Below, in pieces: positions 21,305 to 29,521 of a DNA stretch of 64,000 nucleotides. Position numbers and translations under genes: made by a program. The notes beneath the pieces were generated by a model that saw only the letters and a program-made list of their open reading frames with translations, made no database searches and was not told the DNA's origin. The stretch comes from Sporosarcina psychrophila (GTDB lineage Bacteria; Bacillota; Bacilli; Bacillales_A; Planococcaceae): assembly GCF_001590685.1 (NCBI RefSeq), contig NZ_CP014616.1:332501-396500 (forward strand), given 5' to 3'. Each line of letters begins with the position of its first letter. Positions within the stretch are counted from its first letter, which is position 1.

Positions 21305-22021
21305 ATGAAACGGTGGTTTGTGATCTGTTTATTATTTGTGTGTTCTCTTGGAATTGTCATGTATGGCGTTAAGGCTTCGTCAGATCGGAATTTTTTCATG
21401 CCCGCAGAGCTTGGTGGGGTGAAGATACTTATCGACCCGGGACATGGAGGTATGGACGGGGGCGCTTCATCCGGAGATGTCGTAGAACGGGATATTACAC
21501 TGAGTATCTCTCATGAATTGAAGAAGCGGCTTGAAAAGAAAGGGGCGACAGTTATCATGACGCGGACACAAGATGGCGACGCGTTGGCCGAACATGCCCC
21601 GGCTGAGAAATTCGGAACAACTCGCGAACGCAAAATGGCTGATTTGAAATTGAGGGAAAGCATTGCAATCAGTGAAAAACCTGATATGTTCATCAGCGTT
21701 CACGTTAACGCAATACCAGAGGAAAGATGGCGCGGGTCTCAAGTTTTTTATCATCCGGGGGGAGATCCTAATGGTGAATTTCTGGCAAAAGCTATTCAAG
21801 AATCATTCCAGACTAATTTAAAAAATACGGAACGAGTAGCAATGGCAATTAAGGGTGTCTATTTGCTGAAAAAAGTACCGACTCCAGCAGTTCTCGTTGA
21901 AACAGGTTTTCTGTCAAACAATGAAGAAAGGGCCCTCCTAATTGACCCTGCTTATCAAGGCAAGGTAGCTGATGCGATCATGGAAGGTATCGTTGAATTT
22001 CATACTGCAGATGAAAAGTGA
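21305..22021 (+). CDS. cwlD: Germination-specific N-acetylmuramoyl-L-alanine amidase CwlD
   Basis: CwlD works with PdaA to make muramic-delta-lactam in spore cortex peptidoglycan, the mark recognised by germination-specific lytic enzymes. A signal peptide or anchor covers residues 1-24. The zinc-amidase fold has H47 (DPGHGG), E61, H133 (SVHVNA) and catalytic E199 (VETGFLSN). An in-frame GTG at 21281 is possible, but GGCGGTG before the ATG fixes the start, giving 238 residues. The gene is direct evidence of an endospore former. Confidence 0.93.
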   Translation: MKRWFVICLLFVCSLGIVMYGVKASSDRNFFMPAELGGVKILIDPGHGGMDGGASSGDVVERDITLSISHELKKRLEKKGATVIMTRTQDGDALAEHAPAEKFGTTRERKMADLKLRESIAISEKPDMFISVHVNAIPEERWRGSQVFYHPGGDPNGEFLAKAIQESFQTNLKNTERVAMAIKGVYLLKKVPTPAVLVETGFLSNNEERALLIDPAYQGKVADAIMEGIVEFHTADEK

Positions 22022-22060
22022 GAGCCTTAATGGGATTTGCGGGTAGCTTATTATGGTATA

Positions 22061-22088
22061 CTTGGAGGTGAATGAATAAACCTCCAAG
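22061..22088 (+). promoter_or_regulatory. Hairpin or operator dyad before salA
   Basis: CTTGGAGGT at 22061-22069 and ACCTCCAAG at 22080-22088 form a perfect 9-base inverted repeat with a 10-base spacer. It starts within a possible -10 box (TATACT at 22057-22062) and ends 14 bases before the salA ATG. It could be a repressor site, or a 5' mRNA hairpin affecting access to the ribosome-binding site AAGGGG. Confidence 0.45.
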
Positions 22089-22102
22089 GGGTGTCTACAT
22101 TG

Positions 22103-23161
22103 ATGAATGAAGAAACAGTACGTGAATTGTTGGGGCAACTGAAAGATCCGTTTTTACATAAAACGCTTGCGGAGACGAGTGGAATTACAGGCGTAACAAT
22201 CAAGCCAGAGAAGAAGCATGTTAGCGTGAAGATAGCTATCGCTAAAATTAATACTGCTGAACAGATGGGTCTTCAAACACAAGTGGTCGATGCATTGAAA
22301 GGAGCAGGTGCTGATTCTGTTGGTATCCGTTTCGAAGAATTACCGGCAGAAGTGCTGGAACAGTTCCGTGGAAAAGTGACGGAATCGGAAGCACAAGATT
22401 TATTGTCACCGCTGAATGACGTTGAATTTATTTCAATAGCGTCTGGTAAAGGTGGCGTAGGGAAATCGACTGTGTCGGTTAACCTTGCTGTAGCGCTTGC
22501 GCGTCTAGGGAAAAAGGTCGGTTTAATTGATGCTGATATTTATGGCTTTAGTGTACCAGATATGATGGGTGTAACTGATTTGCCAGTTGTTCGGGGTGAC
22601 CGGATTATCCCAGTTGAACGTCTAGGCGTAAAAGTTATTTCTATGGGCTTCTTCGTTGAGGATAACGCACCAGTTGTATGGCGCGGTCCAATGCTTGGGA
22701 AAGCACTCGACCAGTTCTTCCGCGACGTTGAGTGGGGAGATCTTGACTACCTATTCCTCGATTTGCCGCCAGGTACAGGGGATGTTGCGCTTGATATCCA
22801 CCAGATGATTCCGACGTCTAAAGAAATCGTTGTAACGACTCCGCATCCGACAGCTGCATTTGTTGCTGCGCGTGCAGGAGCAATGGCGCTTCAGACCGAC
22901 CATGAATTGCTTGGTGTAATTGAAAATATGTCTTGGTTCGAATCGAAAACGTCAGGTGAACGTGAATTCGTATTCGGTCAAGGCGGCGGCGTAAAATTAG
23001 CTGAGGAACTTCGTACAGAGTTACTTGGGCAAATTCCTCTTGGCCAACCGGACTGGGATGAAGAAGATTTTGCACCTTCCGTCTATGCAGAAGATCAACC
23101 TATCGGGAAAATTTACATGGACATTGCGGAAAATATTATTAAAAAAACTACGAAACAATAA
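22103..23161 (+). CDS. salA: Mrp/NBP35-family P-loop ATPase, SalA-like
   Basis: Mrp-family ATPases are Fe-S carriers; in Bacillus the orthologue SalA represses scoC and so raises protease production. The N-terminal MIP18-type domain covers about residues 1-95. The deviant Walker A GKGGVGKS is at 115-122, followed by DADIYGFSVPDMMG and LPPGTGDVAL. The C-terminal CxxC of Fe-S carrier Mrp proteins is absent, as in SalA. The ATG gives 352 residues, the Bacillus length; a GTG at 22091 would add four. Confidence 0.88.
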   Translation: MNEETVRELLGQLKDPFLHKTLAETSGITGVTIKPEKKHVSVKIAIAKINTAEQMGLQTQVVDALKGAGADSVGIRFEELPAEVLEQFRGKVTESEAQDLLSPLNDVEFISIASGKGGVGKSTVSVNLAVALARLGKKVGLIDADIYGFSVPDMMGVTDLPVVRGDRIIPVERLGVKVISMGFFVEDNAPVVWRGPMLGKALDQFFRDVEWGDLDYLFLDLPPGTGDVALDIHQMIPTSKEIVVTTPHPTAAFVAARAGAMALQTDHELLGVIENMSWFESKTSGEREFVFGQGGGVKLAEELRTELLGQIPLGQPDWDEEDFAPSVYAEDQPIGKIYMDIAENIIKKTTKQ

Positions 23162-23173
23162 TGGATGTAAAAA

Positions 23174-23213
23174 GGTGGAGAAGGCTATTTGCCTCCTCCG
23201 CCATTACTTTTTT
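23174..23213. terminator. Bidirectional terminator shared by salA and gerD
   Basis: GGTGGAGAAGGC and GCCTCCTCCGCC pair at 11 of 12 positions around TATTT. The stem has T residues on both sides (TTTTT on the - strand directly after the stem). The gerD stop codon lies in the loop, so the gerD end doubles as the terminator. Confidence 0.6.
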
Positions 23214-23814
23214 CCTGCTTGTCTTCTCCGCCACTTCCGCCAGCACCAGCACCTCCACCACCACTACCTCCACCGCTCTCCTCTGGTTTCGGTTCACCGG
23301 CTTTTAAAATCAGTTCTTGCCATTTCGTTTGCAGTAAAGGGCTGTTAATGGTTTCTTCAACAACTTTTTCAAGATGTTTCTTCATATTTGCCGACTGGGT
23401 AACGGTTTCTAACTGCTTTAACATGTCGGGCTGGGTGAAAAACTCTTCCAACTGTTTTTGGAATGATGAATCATCCATCAGTTGTTTCATGATATCTTGC
23501 TGCTGTTCCTTCATGCTTTTTGCAATGGTTTCAGTGAACTTTGGATCTTCGAACGTTTTTTTCCAAAAATCTTCCCCTTTTTTAGAAAGGAGAGTGTCTT
23601 CGACGGATTTCTTTACTTCAGGTTGTTCTAGAATAAGTAGTTCCTTAAATTCCGGATCTGCGAACATTTGCCGAACCGCTTTTTTCCCCTCCTCCGTCTG
23701 GAGTGCATCGGTCATCATTTTTTTTGTTTCGTCGTATGTCGGAGCAGCCTGCTGCATGCTACATCCAGTCAATAAAAGGGCCGAAAACAGGAATAGACCA
23801 ATTCTTTTTTTCAT
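23185..23814 (-). CDS. gerD: Spore germination lipoprotein GerD
   Basis: GerD clusters germinant receptors into germinosomes in the inner spore membrane. A lipoprotein signal is present with the lipobox LLTGC (C18). The body is helical and charged with the family stretch TKKMMTDALQTEEGKKA, and the C-terminus is a glycine-rich tail. The ATG at 23814 gives 209 residues; a start at 23847 would add 11 residues ahead of the signal peptide. It lies convergent to salA, as in Bacillus. Confidence 0.92.
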   Translation of the reverse strand: MKKRIGLFLFSALLLTGCSMQQAAPTYDETKKMMTDALQTEEGKKAVRQMFADPEFKELLILEQPEVKKSVEDTLLSKKGEDFWKKTFEDPKFTETIAKSMKEQQQDIMKQLMDDSSFQKQLEEFFTQPDMLKQLETVTQSANMKKHLEKVVEETINSPLLQTKWQELILKAGEPKPEESGGGSGGGGAGAGGSGGEDKQEKSNGGGGK

Positions 23815-23958
23815 GGAAATCAAATTCCCTTCCAGATGCATTTTCATTTATTGTTCACAATACGACGTAGAATATGCATGAATCGTTTAATGAAATAGAT
23901 TTTTCATCAAAACGTTGTTACACTATTGGAAGTAAAAACAAAACGGAGGATCACTATC

Positions 23959-24639
23959 GTGACAATACGAAATTGGGTCAAATTCTTTTTTACAGCATTA
24001 CTAATCGGAGGCTTCATGACGGCGGTTGTAGGATTAATTGTCCGCTGGGAGTTCTTCTCTCAATATTTATCCAATGGTGAATACGGTCAATTCATAGGTG
24101 CATTTCTTTGGATGATCTTCCTTGGGTTTACGATGAGCGTCGTTGCGCAAATGGGCTTTTTTGCTTATTTAACGGTCCATCAATTCGGTGTGAATATCTT
24201 TAAAACACTCACATTGTGGAATTGGGTTCAGCTATTAATCATTGCGATTGTCCTATTTGACCTTATCTTCTTCAGATTCCAATTGACGTCAGATGAGACA
24301 GGTCGTACAGTTCTGTACCTAGGATTACTTGCAACACTAGTAGGTGTTTCCGCGGTAACCGCTTATTTCAAGGCGAAATGGACGAAGAAACACACGCTCA
24401 TTTCAGCACTATTCTTCATGATCGTTATTACAACACTTGAATGGTTACCTGCGTTGATGGTACGTTCAGGTAATATCGATTCATGGGTCACAATCCTGCT
24501 CTTCCCGCTTCTTGCAGTGAATGCGTATCAAATCTTAGTACTACCGAAGTTCAACAAGCAGTCTGATGAAGATAAGGTGAAGCTGGAAGCACGCAGAAAA
24601 GCACGAGGCAAAGTTACGAAGTCTGCTAAAGCAAAATAA
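23959..24639 (+). CDS. kbaA: KinB-signalling pathway membrane protein KbaA
   Basis: KbaA is needed for activation of the sporulation kinase KinB in Bacillus. The product has six predicted membrane segments, the motif SVVAQMGFFAYLTVHQFG typical of the family, and a lysine-rich tail. A GTG start behind ACGGAGG is chosen; an in-frame ATG at 23926 would precede that site. At 226 residues it is longer than the Bacillus protein because of the basic tail. Confidence 0.88.
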   Translation: MTIRNWVKFFFTALLIGGFMTAVVGLIVRWEFFSQYLSNGEYGQFIGAFLWMIFLGFTMSVVAQMGFFAYLTVHQFGVNIFKTLTLWNWVQLLIIAIVLFDLIFFRFQLTSDETGRTVLYLGLLATLVGVSAVTAYFKAKWTKKHTLISALFFMIVITTLEWLPALMVRSGNIDSWVTILLFPLLAVNAYQILVLPKFNKQSDEDKVKLEARRKARGKVTKSAKAK

Positions 24640-24688
24640 AAAAACAGCACACCAGCCAGTTGATAATGGCGGATTGTGCTGTTTTTTT
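24638..24688. terminator. Bidirectional terminator between kbaA and the pdaB-like gene
   Basis: CAGCACA and TGTGCTG form the stem, flanked by A7 on one side and T7 on the other. Confidence 0.85.
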
Positions 24689-24712
24689 ATAAGAGAAGGT
24701 GAGGCGGTTGGG

Positions 24713-25375
24713 TTATTCGGGTATTTTTTTGACATTCACCTTCGTTCCGAATAACATGGCTTCCACAGATATAAAAGTTCGATCTTTATCTAACTTTTTT
24801 AACTCAGCCAAATTAACACGGTTTTCCCGGTGATGGGGGACAGAAATAATTTCTCCTTTAGTGACAGAAGGGAGGTCGCCACCATTCCAAACAACAGATG
24901 AACCCAGTGCATTAACTTCCGCATCCCAGAGCATACTATGCAAGTTCGCTGGAAAAACTTCATCAATGGTACGAAACCAAAGAGGTTTTACCCCGAAAGT
25001 TTTTTCGAACTGCTCAAGTTGTTCTATGAACAAAATTGTGTTTTGTTCATAGGTTACACCCTTATCGCCGAGTAACCCTATAGAAATATTTTTTTCTTTG
25101 ATGAGTTGCACGGTTTCTGGAAAACGACCAGCCCATTTCATATCAACGAGTAGAAGTGGATAAGGTTTACTGAGTTCTTGGATCCATTGTTCCACTTCTA
25201 TATCCCCGAATGAAATATTTACGGTCAGTGCGGAACCACTAGCGCCGCGTACAATAACAGCAGGTTCCTCCGTTACGCGGAACACGGATACAAGAGATAG
25301 TTGTTTAGGTAAAGCGGGAAGGAGCAGGAAGAGCGCGCAGCAAATAATGGCAGTCATCATGTACTTGTTTCGCAT
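24713..25375 (-). CDS. PdaB-position protein: degenerate polysaccharide deacetylase-like
   Basis: This gene stands exactly where pdaB (late-sporulation polysaccharide deacetylase) stands in Bacillus. It aligns along the NodB fold: ALTVNISFGD (residues 49-58) corresponds to the PdaB segment ALTFDISWGD, and FPETVQLIKEKNISIGLLG corresponds to HPDTVARIVKDGHQIG. However, the catalytic TFD aspartate is replaced by asparagine (TVN) and the RPP motif is replaced by RTI. It is therefore probably not an active metal deacetylase. An N-terminal membrane anchor is present. The start at 25375 lies behind AAAGGGG and gives 220 residues. Confidence 0.7.
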   Translation of the reverse strand: MRNKYMMTAIICCALFLLLPALPKQLSLVSVFRVTEEPAVIVRGASGSALTVNISFGDIEVEQWIQELSKPYPLLLVDMKWAGRFPETVQLIKEKNISIGLLGDKGVTYEQNTILFIEQLEQFEKTFGVKPLWFRTIDEVFPANLHSMLWDAEVNALGSSVVWNGGDLPSVTKGEIISVPHHRENRVNLAELKKLDKDRTFISVEAMLFGTKVNVKKIPE

Positions 25376-25495
25376 ATGTTGTCCCCTTTTTGCACAATCT
25401 ACCGTAAGTTTATGAAAGTGTGTTGACAAATATGCAAAAGACGTGATAATATATATAAGTTGCTGTCGGGAACAAAACAAACTTTAAAAAAGGTC

Positions 25496-25523
25496 TTGAA
25501 AAATATTTAATGTTTGTTATAAT
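25496..25523 (+). promoter_or_regulatory. Promoter of the tRNA cluster
   Basis: TTGAAA at 25496-25501 and TATAAT at 25518-25523 are spaced by 16 bases. It lies about 50 bases before the first tRNA in AT-rich DNA. Confidence 0.75.
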
Positions 25524-25571
25524 GGAGTTTGTCCTGAACGACATGAACAAATTTAAATGAATACTTATTAT

Positions 25572-25646
25572 TCCGCAGTAGCTCAGTGGTAGAGCAATCG
25601 GCTGTTAACCGATCGGTCGTAGGTTCGAGTCCTACCTGCGGAGCCA
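25572..25646 (+). tRNA. tRNA-Asn (GTT)
   Basis: The cloverleaf is complete. The acceptor stem TCCGCAG pairs with CTGCGGA, the anticodon loop holds GTT, the T-loop is TTCGAGT, and CCA is encoded. It is first in a cluster of five. Confidence 0.96.
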
Positions 25647-25649
25647 TAT

Positions 25650-25725
25650 GCTTCCATAGCTCAGTAGGTAGAGTGCTTCCATGGTAAGGAAGAGGTCACC
25701 GGTTCGAATCCGGTTGGAAGCTCCA
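25650..25725 (+). tRNA. tRNA-Thr (GGT)
   Basis: The acceptor GCTTCCA pairs with TGGAAGC. The anticodon stem CTTCC/GGAAG encloses a loop with GGT. CCA is encoded. It follows tRNA-Asn after three bases, so the two are cut from one transcript. Confidence 0.96.
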
Positions 25726-25743
25726 GAGCAACTTTAAGAATGA

Positions 25744-25815
25744 GGCCCCTTGGTCAAGCGGTTAAGACACCGCCCTTTCACGGCGGTATCACGGGTTCGA
25801 ATCCCGTAGGGGTCA
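25744..25815 (+). tRNA. tRNA-Glu (TTC)
   Basis: The acceptor GGCCCCT pairs with AGGGGTC and the anticodon is TTC in CCCTTTCACGG. The gene ends at the discriminator base A without an encoded CCA, so nucleotidyltransferase must add it. The other four genes of the cluster encode CCA. Confidence 0.95.
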
Positions 25816-25897
25816 TTAAAACTTTTTCAGCGTAAAATGTTGAAAGAAGTTTGCTTGTTACTTAAGGTTTTGAATCTAATAATACATATTTTAACAT

Positions 25898-25981
25898 GGT
25901 GGGGTAGCGAAGTGGCTAAACGCGGCGGACTGTAAATCCGCTCCTTCGGGTTCGGCAGTTCGAATCTGCCCCCCACCACCA
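25898..25981 (+). tRNA. tRNA-Tyr (GTA)
   Basis: This is a class II tRNA with a long variable arm (CTCCTTCGGGTTCGGCAG region). The acceptor GGTGGGG pairs with CCCCACC, the anticodon is GTA, and CCA is encoded. The length of 84 bases is normal for the type. Confidence 0.95.
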
Positions 25982-26013
25982 ATACTATTTCAACGCTTGC
26001 GTTGAAAACAGTA
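25982..26013 (+). repeat. Spacer hairpin after tRNA-Tyr
   Basis: TTTCAACGC and GCGTTGAAA (25988-26007) pair around TT and extend outward through ATACT and AGTAT. A second hairpin, TTTTAACG/CGTTAAAA, follows at 26022-26042. There is no terminal U-run, so these may be processing signals in the tRNA precursor. Confidence 0.55.
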
Positions 26014-26134
26014 TTCCTTGATTTTAACGTTTTGCGTTAAAAAGAGTTTACTTTAAGGTTGTTATGTAAAGCATTGAATAGAGTAGATCTTACTTTAATG
26101 CAAAGCACCGAAAAGAATTAAACTTAAATACTAG

Positions 26135-26209
26135 TGGGGTATAGCCAAGTGGTAAGGCAACGGACTTTGACTCCGTTACTCGTTGGTTCGAATCCAGCTA
26201 CCCCAGCCA
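26135..26209 (+). tRNA. tRNA-Gln (TTG)
   Basis: The acceptor TGGGGTA pairs with TACCCCA, the anticodon is TTG, and CCA is encoded. It is the last tRNA of the cluster, 45 bases before a terminator. Confidence 0.95.
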
Positions 26210-26253
26210 TTTTCTTGCTTTACCAAACCATGTGAATTGCAAATAGCTTTATT

Positions 26254-26284
26254 AACCCTTTCGCCAAAATGAAAGGGTTTTTTT
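26254..26284 (+). terminator. Terminator of the tRNA cluster
   Basis: AACCCTTTC and GAAAGGGTT pair around an eight-base loop, followed by T residues. Confidence 0.85.
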
Positions 26285-26320
26285 CTATTTTCAACTAGAT
26301 ATAATTCTCTATATTGAACA

Positions 26321-26437
26321 AATGAAATACCGATATGAACTGAGTGAAGGTGCCATAAAAAAGATAGCTGAAGCCGGCAGATATCCCTTAGCTCCGAAGC
26401 GAATTTACTGGAGTTCTTTATTTCACCATATATAGCC
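26321..26437 (+). repeat. Intergenic repeat family 2, copy B
   Basis: This is the longer relative of 20580-20672. The shared blocks are ACAAATGAAATACC, ATATGAACTGAGTG, AGCTCCGAAGCGAATTTA and GTTCTTTATTTCACCATATATAG. An additional 30 bases lie in the middle. It fills most of the gap between the tRNA terminator and the PAS-GGDEF-EAL gene, which otherwise contains only a TATAAT box near 26472. Confidence 0.6.
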
Positions 26438-26531
26438 CGAAAGAACAAATTTATTGTAGAGTAAATGGGGTTATAATTGTTTTTGCAGGCCCCCGTAGGT
26501 TGAAAAAGGTTTTTAGGAAAGAAGTGATTTT

Positions 26532-28256
26532 ATGCAAGGAAATAATAAAATGGTAGATGATTTAATTCGCCATGATGGTAGTCATAGTCCGGAAAAAATG
26601 CTTAGGGACATTGCCTATGCACTTGATCAGTCAGCTATTGTTGCTGTCACAGACCAGACAGGGAAAATAGTGTATGTGAATGAGTTGTTTACAAAAATAG
26701 CGCAATACAGTGTGGAGGAACTTGTGGGGGCAGACCATCGGATTATCAATTCAGGCTTTCATCCTTCTTCGTTTTTCAAAGAGCTATGGGCGACAATCGG
26801 CAGGGGAAATACATGGCGTGGTGAAATCTGTAATAAAGCCAAGGATGGATCTTATTATTGGGTCGACACGATGATAGTTCCATTTTTAAATGATAACGGA
26901 AAGCCCTATCAATATATATCCATCCGCTATGACATCACTAAGAGTAAAGAGTCTGAGCGGATGATACGCGACCTTGCTTATAATGACCAATTGACCAGTT
27001 TACCTAATCGAACTTCATTTCGGAAAATGTTTTATCAAGAAATAGAAGTAGCGAAAAAACAGAGAACAAAACGAGCCTGTATCTATATGAATGTCGACCG
27101 TCTTCGCTATGTGAATGATTCGCTTGGACACGAGGTAGGTGATTATATTTTGTCTGTTATTGCGAAGAGGTTAAGGACAATTCTAAAAGAAAAAACTGTT
27201 ATTGGCAGACTTTCAGGTGATGAATTTGCATTCCTTCTTTTAGATGTACGTGATGCACAACACGCTGAACAACTGACAAAAGAAGTTCAGCAATATATTG
27301 AGGAACCTATTGAAGTAAAGGACCAAATGCACACACCATCTTTAAGTTTCGGGATTGCCTTGTATCCGGAGCATGCTAAAAAACCTTCAGAGCTTGCAAT
27401 GAAAGCAGAAAAAGCTCTTTCTATCGCCAGAACGCATGGCGGCGGAGGATGTGAGATGTATCAGCACGGAACAGCGGCCAAAACATTGGAGCGGATCTTG
27501 CTGGAGAATGAATTACGGAAAAGCGTTCATTTGGGTCATCTCCATCTTGATTATCAGCCTAAAGTGAACTTGAAGACAGGGAAGTTGATAGGTGTTGAAG
27601 CGTTAGTGCGGTGGAATCATCCCGATCTTGGCAGAATACCACCCGATAAGTTCATTCCCGTGGCGGAAGAGACGAAAATCATCATACCTCTCGGGGAATG
27701 GGTACTGCGTGAAGCTTGCGGGCAGGCAAAAAAGTGGCAAGATAATGGATATGGACCGTTTCGGGTGGCTATCAATATGTCAGCCGTGCAATTGGAAGAA
27801 CCAACTATTTTGCATACGATTAAAACAATTCTTGAAGAGACGGGTGTCACAACAGATTTGATTGAAATCGAATTAACTGAAAGTGCATTTGCCGACCGGG
27901 AAGATATGCAGGGAAGAATTCGTGAAATAAGGGCGTTGGGTATTACGGTGTCTATCGATGACTTTGGAACAGGTTATAGTACGTTTAGTTATATCAAAGA
28001 ACTACCAGCTGATACGATTAAAATCGATATGTCCTTTGTGCGCGATATACACCTGAATGAAGATAGCCAGGCAATCGTTAAGGCTATTGTAACTTTAGCA
28101 GATACTGTGGGCTTAAACGTCATTGCGGAAGGTGTGGAGTATGAAGAACAAGCCGTTATCCTAATGAATTTAGGTTGTCGTGAGGGTCAAGGCTATTACT
28201 ATAGCAAACCAACGTCTCCTGATGCATGTGAACAGTTCATGGGGAAAAGATTGTAA
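26532..28256 (+). CDS. PAS-GGDEF-EAL cyclic-di-GMP protein
   Basis: The order is a PAS sensor (about residues 25-140), GGDEF (145-310) and EAL (320-570). The cyclase site reads SGDEF at 228-232, a variant that is often but not always active. The phosphodiesterase side is complete: EALVRW at 356, N415 in NMS, ELTES, DDFGTG at 476-481, KIDMSFV and EGVE. It is therefore at least a probable c-di-GMP hydrolase, with the GGDEF domain perhaps binding GTP. There is no membrane segment, so it should be cytosolic. It lies between the tRNAs and arginase. What the PAS domain senses is unknown. Confidence 0.92.
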   Translation: MQGNNKMVDDLIRHDGSHSPEKMLRDIAYALDQSAIVAVTDQTGKIVYVNELFTKIAQYSVEELVGADHRIINSGFHPSSFFKELWATIGRGNTWRGEICNKAKDGSYYWVDTMIVPFLNDNGKPYQYISIRYDITKSKESERMIRDLAYNDQLTSLPNRTSFRKMFYQEIEVAKKQRTKRACIYMNVDRLRYVNDSLGHEVGDYILSVIAKRLRTILKEKTVIGRLSGDEFAFLLLDVRDAQHAEQLTKEVQQYIEEPIEVKDQMHTPSLSFGIALYPEHAKKPSELAMKAEKALSIARTHGGGGCEMYQHGTAAKTLERILLENELRKSVHLGHLHLDYQPKVNLKTGKLIGVEALVRWNHPDLGRIPPDKFIPVAEETKIIIPLGEWVLREACGQAKKWQDNGYGPFRVAINMSAVQLEEPTILHTIKTILEETGVTTDLIEIELTESAFADREDMQGRIREIRALGITVSIDDFGTGYSTFSYIKELPADTIKIDMSFVRDIHLNEDSQAIVKAIVTLADTVGLNVIAEGVEYEEQAVILMNLGCREGQGYYYSKPTSPDACEQFMGKRL

Positions 28257-28284
28257 ACGAATAAATATTCAGATACTTGTTGAG

Positions 28285-28314
28285 TTGAGCCAAACCTTCT
28301 CATGGACTTATACT
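28285..28314 (+). promoter_or_regulatory. Promoter of rocF
   Basis: TTGAGC at 28285-28290 and TATACT at 28309-28314 are spaced by 18 bases, 31 bases before the arginase start. Confidence 0.6.
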
Positions 28315-28344
28315 AGAGATATAGATAAGGGGAGGTAATTTGAC

Positions 28345-29250
28345 ATGCAACATTTGAATATTTCATTAATCGGTGTACCACTCGATTTTGGACAAAGTCG
28401 TCGTGGGGTGGATATGGGGCCAAGTGCAATCCGATATGCAGGTGCTGTAGGGAGAATTGAATCGATTGGCCATCAGGTTACGGATGAGGGCGATGTTCAG
28501 GTAAGTGCTGTGGAAAGAAAAAAACATAGTGATACGAATTTGAAGAACTTAGATGAAGTCATTCAAGCGACTACGGAGCTTGCGCGAAAAGTTGCTGAAG
28601 TTGTGGATGCGGGTAGATTCCCACTTGTTTTAGGAGGCGATCACAGCATCGCTATTGGAACACTTGCTGGCTTGTCGGAAAAATATAAAAATCTCGGTGT
28701 CATCTGGTATGATGCGCATGCAGATTTTAATACTGCAGAGACATCGCCTTCCGGTAATATTCATGGAATGCCTCTTGCCGTAAGTGTTGGGCTAGGGCAC
28801 GAAAGTCTCGTTAATATACATAGTGAAGGTCAAAAAGTAAAACCGAAGAATGTTGTCATCATCGGAGCACGTTCTGTGGATCCGGAAGAACGTCAATTGC
28901 TCAAGGAGCAAGGTGTCAAGGTGTTCACGATGCATGAAATCGATCGCTACGGAATGACTTCGGTTATGGAAGACGCTCTCGCCTATCTACGTTCACGTGA
29001 TGTCGACGGTGTCCACTTGTCGCTTGACTTAGATGGACTTGATCCGCTGTATACACCAGGAGTCGGAACGCCGGTACCGGGGGGAATTAGTTATCGGGAA
29101 AGCCATTTAGCGATGGAAATGCTGGAAGACTCAGGCATGATTACTTCGGCTGAATTTGTAGAAGTAAATCCGATTTTGGATGAGAAGAATAAAACAGCTG
29201 ATGTTGCGGTAGGTTTAATGGGCTCACTGTTTGGAGAAAAACTAATTTAA
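28345..29250 (+). CDS. rocF: Arginase
   Basis: Arginase hydrolyses arginine to ornithine and urea. The dimanganese site is intact: GGDHS with H100, DAHADFN at 123-129, and D228/D230 in SLDLDGLDP. The length of 301 residues matches Bacillus RocF. The gene stands alone with its own promoter and terminator, upstream of sigW. No rocD or rocE is nearby. Confidence 0.94.
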   Translation: MQHLNISLIGVPLDFGQSRRGVDMGPSAIRYAGAVGRIESIGHQVTDEGDVQVSAVERKKHSDTNLKNLDEVIQATTELARKVAEVVDAGRFPLVLGGDHSIAIGTLAGLSEKYKNLGVIWYDAHADFNTAETSPSGNIHGMPLAVSVGLGHESLVNIHSEGQKVKPKNVVIIGARSVDPEERQLLKEQGVKVFTMHEIDRYGMTSVMEDALAYLRSRDVDGVHLSLDLDGLDPLYTPGVGTPVPGGISYRESHLAMEMLEDSGMITSAEFVEVNPILDEKNKTADVAVGLMGSLFGEKLI

Positions 29251-29260
29251 TCAGTTCTTG

Positions 29261-29296
29261 AAAGCCCATCTGGTAACTTAGATGGGCTTTTTTTTG
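29261..29296 (+). terminator. Terminator after rocF
   Basis: AAGCCCATCT and AGATGGGCTT pair around an eight-base loop, followed by a T-run. Confidence 0.88.
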
Positions 29297-29456
29297 AGGG
29301 GAGCGAGTATAAACACTGAAAGAGCCATGCATTCCACGGGACAACCGTTTCGAATCCTGCATTTCACTTCAATCATAAGCCACTTACTTTTCTAATCATA
29401 AATATAGTGAGGAAATAACTAACAATATCTGTTAAAATAAAATTAATGAAAAAAAA

Positions 29457-29483
29457 TGAAACCTGTCGACACCTTCAAACGTA
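29457..29483 (+). promoter_or_regulatory. Candidate SigW-type autoregulatory promoter
   Basis: TGAAAC at 29457-29462 and CGTA at 29480-29483 are separated by 17 bases. This is the ECF sigma-W signature, and it lies 39 bases before the sigW start. Autoregulation of sigW-rsiW is established in Bacillus. Confidence 0.7.
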
Positions 29484-29521
29484 TAGAAGGGACAGCCGCA
29501 TAGAGCGGAGGGTGAAATACA

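Noticed and set aside
23189..23881. A 230-codon open frame on the + strand opposite gerD
   Set aside because: It is the complement of gerD, rich in Ser/Cys/Phe and starting in the glycine-tail region; gerD has the family match and lipobox.
26176..26448. A 90-codon frame on the - strand between tRNA-Gln and the PAS gene
   Set aside because: It runs through the tRNA gene, the terminator and repeat family 2, so it is not coding.
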